Of a stretch of 6,001 bases of DNA, positions 1 to 4,913 are shown piece by piece (position 1 is the stretch's first letter; each line of letters begins with the position of its first letter). The DNA is taken from contig CAIOSS010000040.1 in NCBI GenBank assembly GCA_903860995.1, positions 1 to 6,001 on the forward strand. Reading direction: 5' to 3'. Made by a program: the position numbers and the translations under genes. This stretch comes from an uncultured delta proteobacterium (GTDB lineage: Bacteria; Myxococcota_A; Polyangia; Polyangiales; Ga0077539). The notes beneath the pieces were generated by a model. That model was not told the origin of the DNA. It saw nothing but the letters and a program-made list of their open reading frames with translations, and searched no databases.

Positions 1-1122
1 CCGCCCGTCGCGCTCTCGGTGGGCGACCGCGACCGAAGCCCGCTGGCGGTGCGGGTGCTCGACGATCGGCTGTGGGTGGGGTTCCAGAGCAGCAACCCCG
101 ATCCGCCGGGCAATCAGGGGCGCTTCGTGCGGGTGACCGATCCGCTCGGCCGACCCGTGGCTCCCGCCGTGGAGGTGCTCCCGTCGCCGGGTGAGCTCAC
201 CAGCTACGGCGCGTTCTCGCTCTGGACCCATCCCCTCACCCGCGAGCACGCCGCGATGTCATGGACCGAGGGCCTCGGCTGTCGGGCAGTGCGCCTGGAC
301 GACAACGCCCGCCCGGTCGGGGCGAGCCTGCAGCTCGACCGCGCGCGGCTGCCCTCGGAGGACTTCAACTGCTCCAGCGTCGTGCGGCACCGCGACGGCT
401 GGACCTACCTGACCGGCAGCTCGATCGCCGGCACGAGGGACAACCGTCTCCACGTCGTCACCCCGGACGGGGTCGAGACGGCGTCGGTGCGGCTCACGCC
501 GGACGACCCGGTCGTGCGCTCGACCGCGCGCCTCGCCGCCGACGACGGGAGCTTCCTGTACGCCTGGATCGCGACCTCCACCTCGGGCACCGACACCCGG
601 ATCGTCGTGCGGCGCTTCGACGTCGGGGGCCGCCCGCTCTCCCCGGCCACCACGCTCTCCCCGGTGCGCGTGAGCCGCTCCATCGGCAACCTCCGGCTCG
701 CCCCGGACGGCGACGCCGCGCTGGTCGCGTGGAGCGAGACCGCCGCGGCCGTCAGCGTAGAGATCGTCGTGGCGCGCACCGGCCTCGACGGCGCCCTGCG
801 GGTCGCGCCGACGACCGTCACCCGAGCGTCGGTCCCGCGGGGGCGCCAGCCGGAGTTCGGCCTCGCGGTCGCCCGAGGGGTGCCCGGCGTCGTGTGGCAG
901 CCCGGCGCCGCCGACGACGGCGAAGGGGGGTTGCGCCTGACGACGCTCGACCCGGCGACGCTGCGGGCGCTCGGCACCGCGGAGGTCGCGACCGCGCGCT
1001 TCGTGCGCAACGTCTCCCTGCGGGGGACGTCTCAGGGCTTCGTGGCGGCGTTCGGCGCCATCGCTCCGCCGACGCTCACGCAGGTGTGGACGGCGGCGTT
1101 CCGATGCGTCGCGCCCGGGTGA
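1..1122 (+). CDS. Propeller-like repeat protein, probably secreted (5' end missing)
   Basis: The reading frame is open from base 1 and ends at a TGA at 1120-1122, giving 373 visible residues. The GTG at 19 is only the first in-frame start codon inside the window; the coding frame already runs through bases 1-18, so the true start and any signal peptide lie upstream. I do not recognise a named family. The visible part is built of repeats: a hydrophobic strand ending in Trp or similar, a variable loop, then a strand carrying a D-x-x-G-R/A-P turn. Trp residues sit at visible residues 25, 88, 134, 189, 244 and 299, and the last four are exactly 55 residues apart. This is typical of beta-propeller blades, perhaps six or seven here. 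There are few cysteines (in LGC, FNC and FRC contexts) and no catalytic motif. Such proteins are common in myxobacterial secretomes as lipoproteins or binding proteins. It converges on the MFS gene. Coding status is firm; the fold is inferred. Confidence 0.85.
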   Translation, partial: PPVALSVGDRDRSPLAVRVLDDRLWVGFQSSNPDPPGNQGRFVRVTDPLGRPVAPAVEVLPSPGELTSYGAFSLWTHPLTREHAAMSWTEGLGCRAVRLDDNARPVGASLQLDRARLPSEDFNCSSVVRHRDGWTYLTGSSIAGTRDNRLHVVTPDGVETASVRLTPDDPVVRSTARLAADDGSFLYAWIATSTSGTDTRIVVRRFDVGGRPLSPATTLSPVRVSRSIGNLRLAPDGDAALVAWSETAAAVSVEIVVARTGLDGALRVAPTTVTRASVPRGRQPEFGLAVARGVPGVVWQPGAADDGEGGLRLTTLDPATLRALGTAEVATARFVRNVSLRGTSQGFVAAFGAIAPPTLTQVWTAAFRCVAPG

Positions 1123-1219
1123 GCGCGCCCGCCCCGTGATTGACAATCTGCGCCCACACGCCCCATGGGCCCCTGCGGCAGTGTTGATAGGCAATCACCA
1201 CCGCCGCCTCATTCAGGCC
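1123..1219. other. Convergent intergenic gap
   Basis: This 97-base gap separates two convergent stop codons. It holds a perfect 7-base inverted repeat, GTGATTG at 1136-1142 and CAATCAC at 1192-1198, and a second CAATC at 1144-1148 that could also pair with the first arm. It also holds the 8-base palindrome CCCATGGG. No T-run follows any of these on either strand, so a classical intrinsic terminator is not visible. Transcription of both flanking genes must stop near here, but the mechanism (perhaps Rho-dependent) cannot be read from the sequence. Confidence 0.4.
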
Positions 1220-2467
1220 TCATCCGACCGCGCGCACCGGCGGCACCCGCGGCCACACCAGCCACGCCAGCGTGCCCGGCACCGCCCACAGCGCCAGCGC
1301 GGCCAGCACCTGCCGGTACCCGCCGTAGGCCTCCACGCCGCGCCCGATGAGGGGGTTGGCCACCACGAAGGCCAGGGCTTGTGCCGACGCACACCAGCCG
1401 CCCGCGGTCGACACCCCGCGCGCCGGGATGCGCGCCAGCATGTCGGCGGTGATCATCGCGTAGGTGCCGCCGCCGCCGAACATCGCCGCGCCCGCGAAGC
1501 CCATCGCCATCCACGGCGAGGTGGCGGCCATCATCGCCAGCGTCGCGCCCACCGCCAGCGAGGCGCTCGCTACGATGAGCGCCGGGTGCGTGCCGCCGCG
1601 GGCGTTGCTCGGGTGCTTCGCCAGCCGTGCCGACAGGTCGCCGAACGCGATGCTCCCCACGTCGAACATCAGCGGCGGCAGCCAGATGAAGGCCGCCACC
1701 CCCAGCTGCGTCACCCCCCACGCGCGCACGAGGTACTTCGCGCTCCACGTCAGCACGAAGCCGATCGCGGGCGACGAGGCGATGATGAGCGCCAGCGTCC
1801 GCCGCACCGCCGGCGAGCGCCACGCGCTCCACGCCTCGCCCCCGGCCGTGACCTCCTCCGCCTCCGGCGCCGCGTCGAGCACCTCGCGGCCCGGCGATCG
1901 CCACGCCACGCCCATCCAGAGGGGCACCCACACCAGCCCGCTCAGCGCCGACACCAGCAGCGCCCCGCGCCACCCGAAGACCCCCAGCAGCGCCACCGCG
2001 ATGGGCGGCGCGATCATCGACCCGATGGAGCTCCCGGTGAACAGCACCCCCACGCCGCGCGGCCGCTCGGCGGGCGGCAGCGCGCGGTGCACCACCTGCG
2101 ACGCGCCCGGAAACGACGGCGACTCCGCGAAGCCCAGCAGCACCCGGAAGACCACCAGCGCCCCGAAGCCCGGCGCCAGCGCGTGCAGCGCCGAGGCCAC
2201 GGTCCAGACCAGCACCGCGGCGAGCAGGCCACGACGCGCGCCGACCCGGTCGATCCACCGGCCCGCGAGGGGCGCGCCGATCAGGTACGCGAGCGAGAAC
2301 GCCGACGCCAGCAGCCCGTACTGCGTCTCCGAGAGGCGCAGCTCGCGGGTGATGGTGGGCGCCAGCACCGCCAGCGCCTGCCGGTCGATGTAGCTGATGG
2401 TCATGGTGAAGGTCGCCGCGAGCACGAGGGCCCACGACTGCCCGCGGGTGAGCGCCGGGGCCGTCAC
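1220..2467 (-). CDS. MFS transporter, ACS (anion:cation symporter) type
   Basis: This encodes a 415-residue inner-membrane transporter with the usual length and roughly 12 hydrophobic segments of the major facilitator superfamily. The first helix contains Y-I-D-R-Q-A-L (residues 26-32) followed by LAPTI. The loop between helices 2 and 3 has the MFS signature G-R-W-I-D-R-V-G-A-R-R (69-79). Helix 4 carries R108, G112 and E115. Residues 145-155 (GSSIGSMIAPP) closely resemble the equivalent segment of hexuronate transporters such as ExuT. These features point to the ACS family, whose members import sugar acids and other organic anions; the substrate here is unknown. A hydrophilic central loop lies at about 186-220. 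The start is a GTG whose first bases overlap the TGA of the upstream gene (GTGA, 2464-2467). A GAGG ribosome site at 2475-2478 is spaced 7 bases from it. The frame stays open upstream to 2935, but that part lies antiparallel in no family and overlaps the YchJ-like gene. It is the last gene of the operon, so translation is probably coupled to its neighbour. Confidence 0.9.
   Translation of the reverse strand: MTAPALTRGQSWALVLAATFTMTISYIDRQALAVLAPTITRELRLSETQYGLLASAFSLAYLIGAPLAGRWIDRVGARRGLLAAVLVWTVASALHALAPGFGALVVFRVLLGFAESPSFPGASQVVHRALPPAERPRGVGVLFTGSSIGSMIAPPIAVALLGVFGWRGALLVSALSGLVWVPLWMGVAWRSPGREVLDAAPEAEEVTAGGEAWSAWRSPAVRRTLALIIASSPAIGFVLTWSAKYLVRAWGVTQLGVAAFIWLPPLMFDVGSIAFGDLSARLAKHPSNARGGTHPALIVASASLAVGATLAMMAATSPWMAMGFAGAAMFGGGGTYAMITADMLARIPARGVSTAGGWCASAQALAFVVANPLIGRGVEAYGGYRQVLAALALWAVPGTLAWLVWPRVPPVRAVG
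2464..2467 (-). other. GTGA start/stop overlap (YchJ-like to MFS)
   Basis: On the minus strand the four bases GTGA contain both the GTG start of the transporter gene and the TGA stop of the YchJ-like gene. Such an overlap usually means translational coupling, so that ribosomes ending the first gene re-initiate on the second. Both reading frames are supported by family motifs on either side, so the overlap is not an artefact of start choice. Confidence 0.8.
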
Positions 2468-2955
2468 CGCGCGGCCTCGAGCGCCCGGGTGAAGGCGTCG
2501 AGGGTGAGGCCCTCGATGCGGCCCTTCAACGCCGCCGCGGGCAGCAGGTCGCCCGCGAGGTAGCGCCAGCCCGCCCCGTCGTGCGCGAAGTACGATCGCT
2601 CCACGAAGGACCGGTCGACCCCGGCCTCTCGCACCCGCGCGTGGAAGAGCACCTCCGCGAGCCCGTCGCCCCCCGCCGGGCGGTGGTCGAGCACCCGAAG
2701 GCCCTCGTAGCGGTTGCGCCGGAAGGTGTCCCGCAGCGACGCCCGCATCGCCTCGACGCCCTCCTCCAGGTCGGCGTGGTCGGGGTGCAGCGTGCGCAGG
2801 AGGTAGGGGTCGTCGCCGCGCACGAAGGCGCTGTAGCGCGAGCGCATCAGGGCCGGCGCGTCGGGCGCCTCGCGCTCCCGGCGGTGGTACGGGCCGCAGC
2901 ACTGGTCGTAGGCTCGGCCCGCGTCGCAGGGGCACCGGTCGGGGATGGGTCGCAC
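2464..2955 (-). CDS. ychJ: YchJ-family (UPF0225) SEC-C motif protein
   Basis: This encodes a 163-residue cytoplasmic protein. A SEC-C zinc-binding motif lies at the N-terminus: C8-P-C10, eight residues, then C19-C20, followed by G-P-Y-H. Next comes the YchJ-type NTF2-like domain, recognisable by L-M-R-S-R-Y-S-A-F-V (36-45), a Y-L-x-x-T-x-H-P stretch and, later, V-E-R-S-Y-F. E. coli YchJ (about 152 residues) has this N-terminal arrangement plus a second SEC-C motif at its C-terminus. Here that second motif is absent and replaced by about 30 residues that look helical (from AALKGR to EAAR). The biochemical role of YchJ proteins is not established; SEC-C motifs are best known as zinc-dependent protein-binding modules, as in SecA. 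The GTG at 2955 is chosen because it lies just before the SEC-C motif and 29 bases after the upstream TAG; no clear ribosome site precedes it. Longer in-frame extensions would run into the kinase gene. The stop overlaps the start of the transporter gene. Confidence 0.85.
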   Translation of the reverse strand: MRPIPDRCPCDAGRAYDQCCGPYHRREREAPDAPALMRSRYSAFVRGDDPYLLRTLHPDHADLEEGVEAMRASLRDTFRRNRYEGLRVLDHRPAGGDGLAEVLFHARVREAGVDRSFVERSYFAHDGAGWRYLAGDLLPAAALKGRIEGLTLDAFTRALEAAR

Positions 2956-2984
2956 CCGTCGGACGCTACCAGAGCCCGGAGGTA

Positions 2985-4034
2985 CTACGCCGCCATCGCC
3001 GCCGCGACCCGGGCGTCGAGCCCCGCGCGGTCGGCCAGCACGCTGCGCGCGAGCGACCACTGGCCCCGCGCGCGCACCAGGTTGTGGGCGCCGCGCGAGG
3101 GGTGGCGCGACGGGTCCCACCCGAAATAGCGCTCCAGGAGGGCGTCGGCGGCGAAGCGCGCGGCCAGCTCGACGCAGATCGTGGCCAGCCCGTCGACGAG
3201 GGACTCCGCCTCCACGGGATCGACGAGGTCGCGGGCGGCGCTCGCGTAGCCCGCGACGGCGAGGCCCACGCGCTCGGCCGAGATGGCGCAGTCGGTGGCG
3301 TCCTCGCCCGAGGGGTTGCACCACGAGCGCAGCGCGTCGCCGAGCTCGAAGGCGAGGTTCATCCGGCCGACGGTGTCGAGGTCGACCAGGCACACCCCCT
3401 CGCGGCGCTCGTCGAAGAGGAGGTTGGACAGCTTGAGGTCGCCGTGGCTGTGGCGCCTCGGCAGGCCCGTGAGGTCGGGCAGCGCGCGCCCCGCCGCGAG
3501 GATCGCCTCCGCCAGCGGCGCCACATCCTCGTAGAGCCGGTGCCCGGACGAGGCCTCGACGGCGGCCGCGAGGGTGGCGAGGTGCCCTTGGGTGTCGTGC
3601 ACGCCCGCGCGCACGAAGCGGTACTCGTGCTCGAGGTCGTGCAGCGCCCGGTGGAAGCGCCCCACCAGCGCGCCCGCCGCGGCGGCGTGGTCGTCGCGCG
3701 CGAGGCGGTCGTAGGTGCGCAGGTCGGGGAGGAAGGTCTGCGCCCGCCAGACCTCGGTGCGCTCAGGGGTCGGGCGCTCGACCCAGAGCGCGCCGTCGCG
3801 CGTGGGGATGAGCCGCGGCGTCACCATCCCGTTGCGCGCGAGGTGCGCGGTGACGGCCTCGATGTCGTGGTGCACCGCCGCGCCGAACACCGGGTGCAGC
3901 CGTTGGAGCACGCAGCGCCCGGCGGGGCCTTCGAGGAGGAAGGTGTCGTTGATGAGCCCGCTGCCGTAGGGGCGCGCGGCGGCGGCCTCGAAGCCGGCGT
4001 AGCGCGCGAGCACCTCCGCGGGGGGGACGGTCAC
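2985..4034 (-). CDS. APH-fold phosphotransferase, NahK-like sugar kinase
   Basis: This encodes a 349-residue cytoplasmic kinase of the aminoglycoside-phosphotransferase (protein-kinase-like) fold. The N-lobe shows the nucleotide-loop motif YGSGLINDTF (23-32), followed by V-L-Q-R-L (42-46), an arrangement I associate with N-acetylhexosamine 1-kinase (NahK) and its relatives. The catalytic loop is H197-G-D199-L-K-L-S-N204, giving the catalytic Asp and the Mg-binding Asn. The second metal-binding stretch is V-D218-L-D220-T. A conserved F-E-L-G-D-A-L-R segment (229-236) follows. Length matches NahK (about 360). Such enzymes phosphorylate a small-molecule hydroxyl, in NahK the C1 of GlcNAc or GalNAc; the substrate here cannot be read from the sequence. 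The GTG start at 4034 overlaps the stop of the lipoprotein gene (GTGA) and has no strong ribosome site, so coupling is likely. The gene ends in TAG. Older annotations sometimes call relatives 'mucin desulfatase', which is doubtful. Antibiotic resistance is an unlikely role given the NahK-like motifs. Confidence 0.87.
   Translation of the reverse strand: MTVPPAEVLARYAGFEAAAARPYGSGLINDTFLLEGPAGRCVLQRLHPVFGAAVHHDIEAVTAHLARNGMVTPRLIPTRDGALWVERPTPERTEVWRAQTFLPDLRTYDRLARDDHAAAAGALVGRFHRALHDLEHEYRFVRAGVHDTQGHLATLAAAVEASSGHRLYEDVAPLAEAILAAGRALPDLTGLPRRHSHGDLKLSNLLFDERREGVCLVDLDTVGRMNLAFELGDALRSWCNPSGEDATDCAISAERVGLAVAGYASAARDLVDPVEAESLVDGLATICVELAARFAADALLERYFGWDPSRHPSRGAHNLVRARGQWSLARSVLADRAGLDARVAAAMAA
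4031..4034 (-). other. GTGA start/stop overlap (lipoprotein to kinase)
   Basis: The GTG start of the kinase gene and the TGA stop of the lipoprotein gene share the minus-strand bases GTGA. This is the same arrangement as between the third and fourth genes of the cluster. It implies a shared transcript and probable translational coupling. Confidence 0.78.
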
Positions 4035-4777
4035 GGATCGACCGGCAGCGGCGGCGCCTCGAAGGGCAGCACGATCTCGCCGATGGCGCCGGACGGCACC
4101 TCCCCCTCGCCCCTGAGGGTCTGGATCGACCGGCGGTTGGACCCAGTGCCGGAGACGATCTCGCCGGTGACGGCGTAGCGCCCGGGCTGTAGCCCCGTGA
4201 GCATCGCCCCGGGCAGGCGGGTGAAGCTCACCCGGCCCGTGGCGCAGGTCGCCTGGAAGCCGTCGAGCCCCTCGGCGCGGACGATGACGTGCGTCGCCGT
4301 GGTGGTGGCGCACTCGCTGCTGGGGGCGTTGCCGTTGACGGTCCAGCGCACGCGCAGGCTGCCGGGCGGCTCGAAGTTGATGCGGGCCTGGGTGGTGACG
4401 CCGGTGACGATGGTCGTCGGGATGACGTACTCGTAGATGGCCGTGCCGTCGGCGCGCAGCAGCTTCGCCCCGACGTTGAGCCGGTTGGCCGGGAGCATCA
4501 GCTTCGAGAACATCCCCTGCGTGCAGGGCAGCCGCGTCGCGGCGCCGAAGGTGGCCTGGATGTCGACGAAGGCCGCGCCCGCCACGTCGCACTCGGTCTC
4601 CGGGGGGTTGCCGTTGATGGTCCACGTCACCGTAAGGTCGCCGGGGCCCACGAAGAGCGGCACGTCGCCGGCGTCCTCCCCCGCGTCGGCGACGCCCGCC
4701 TCCGACGGCACCGTCGGGGAGTTGGATGAGCACCCGAGCGCGCCCGCGAGACAGAGGGCCGAGAGCAAAACCTTCAC
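4031..4777 (-). CDS. Lipoprotein with two tandem Cys-paired domains
   Basis: This encodes 248 residues, probably a lipid-anchored envelope protein. The signal peptide is short (K2, then a hydrophobic stretch 3-14) and ends at A13-L14-G15-C16. That is a usable lipobox, although Ala at -3 is less common than Leu. An Ala/Asp/Glu/Gly-rich linker (about 25-40) follows. The rest is two copies of one domain, about 47-138 and 140-241. Each begins L-x-V-x-W-T-I/V-N-G-N-x-P and carries two cysteines 22 residues apart (C63/C85 and C156/C178), likely disulfides. The copies are offset by exactly 93 residues. I do not recognise a named family; no function is assigned. The GTG at 4777 is preferred over the ATG at 4795 because a GGAGGT lies 10 bases upstream of the GTG and it gives a textbook signal peptide. 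The ATG has no ribosome site and would sit almost at the predicted transcript start. It is the first gene of the operon. Confidence 0.8.
   Translation of the reverse strand: MKVLLSALCLAGALGCSSNSPTVPSEAGVADAGEDAGDVPLFVGPGDLTVTWTINGNPPETECDVAGAAFVDIQATFGAATRLPCTQGMFSKLMLPANRLNVGAKLLRADGTAIYEYVIPTTIVTGVTTQARINFEPPGSLRVRWTVNGNAPSSECATTTATHVIVRAEGLDGFQATCATGRVSFTRLPGAMLTGLQPGRYAVTGEIVSGTGSNRRSIQTLRGEGEVPSGAIGEIVLPFEAPPLPVDP
4310..4366 (-). repeat. Direct repeat copy, second lipoprotein domain
   Basis: These 57 bases encode the start of the second domain, with its W-T-V-N-G-N core and the first cysteine of the pair. They align without gaps to 4589-4645, 279 bases (93 codons) away. The shared core includes the plus-strand words gcactcg and gttgccgttga. 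The similarity at the DNA level suggests an internal duplication of the gene that is not very ancient, or strong constraint on this segment. Confidence 0.6.
4589..4645 (-). repeat. Direct repeat copy, first lipoprotein domain
   Basis: This is the partner of the repeat at 4310-4366. It encodes the start of the first lipoprotein domain, with W-T-I-N-G-N and C63. It is in frame with the other copy and aligns over the same 57 bases. Confidence 0.6.
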
Positions 4778-4787
4778 AGATCCGTTG

Positions 4788-4793
4788 ACCTCC
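4788..4793 (-). promoter_or_regulatory. Ribosome binding site GGAGGT deciding the lipoprotein start
   Basis: The minus strand reads GGAGGT here, an almost full Shine-Dalgarno sequence, 10 bases before the GTG at 4777. It lies inside the would-be codons of the alternative ATG start at 4795, which argues that the GTG is the true start. Confidence 0.65.
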
Positions 4794-4804
4794 ATGGCGC
4801 GCGC

Positions 4805-4834
4805 AATAAGCACCGCCCGGAGGGACAGTGTCAA
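4805..4834 (-). promoter_or_regulatory. Predicted sigma-70-type promoter of the four-gene operon
   Basis: On the minus strand a perfect -35 hexamer TTGACA (4829-4834) is followed after 18 bases by CTTATT (4805-4810), which matches the -10 consensus at three of six positions and sits in the most AT-rich spot nearby. Transcription would begin near 4798, leaving a leader of about 20 bases that contains the GGAGGT site and leads to the GTG start. The good -35 and fitting geometry support the call; the -10 is weak. Confidence 0.5.
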
Positions 4835-4852
4835 CGCCGTCCGCCGGGGCCC

Positions 4853-4881
4853 TTGCACCCGGGGCAGGAGTGAGGTTGAAC
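4853..4881 (+). promoter_or_regulatory. Possible promoter of the SUMF1-domain gene
   Basis: TTGCAC (4853-4858) and TTGAAC (4876-4881) are 17 bases apart, at a suitable distance upstream of the start at 4914. The -35 is a fair match but the -10 matches the consensus at only three positions, so this is tentative. The two genes are divergent, and this element lies back to back with the operon promoter within a 136-base gap, so one regulator could control both. Confidence 0.25.
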
Positions 4882-4902
4882 GCCTGCGCCCCAATCTCCG
4901 TC

Positions 4903-4906
4903 GGAG
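4903..4906 (+). promoter_or_regulatory. Ribosome binding site GGAG
   Basis: GGAG lies 7 bases before the ATG at 4914, a normal spacing. It supports that ATG as the start of the secreted SUMF1-domain protein. Confidence 0.6.
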
Positions 4907-4913
4907 CTTCACC

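Noticed and set aside
1123..1219. Bidirectional intrinsic terminator
   Set aside because: Inverted repeats exist, but no stable stem is directly followed by a T-run on either strand.
1136..2563. Long plus-strand open frame (475 codons) across the MFS gene
   Set aside because: Its translation is rich in Arg, His, Pro and Gln with no motif or hydrophobic pattern, as expected for the antisense of a GC-rich gene. The minus strand has clear MFS signatures.
2468..2935. N-terminal extension of the MFS protein to an upstream start at 2935
   Set aside because: The extension is an Arg/Pro/Gly-rich shadow of the YchJ-like gene in another frame. The MFS family begins naturally at the GTG at 2467.
2956..3393. 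N-terminal extension of the YchJ-like protein to 3393
   Set aside because: It overlaps the catalytic half of the kinase gene in another frame and reads as low-complexity Arg/Gly/Pro sequence. The family starts at the SEC-C motif.
2985..4034. Aminoglycoside resistance gene
   Set aside because: The fold is shared, but the nucleotide loop and neighbouring motifs resemble NahK-type sugar kinases, and the context is a metabolic-looking operon rather than a mobile element.
3084..4178. Plus-strand open frame (364 codons) opposite the kinase gene
   Set aside because: It is Arg/Gly/Val/Glu-rich with no recognisable domain. The opposite strand shows an intact kinase with catalytic residues.
4035..4733. 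N-terminal extension of the kinase to 4733, suggesting a fusion protein
   Set aside because: The extension is an out-of-frame reading of the lipoprotein gene. The kinase fold begins just after the GTG at 4034.
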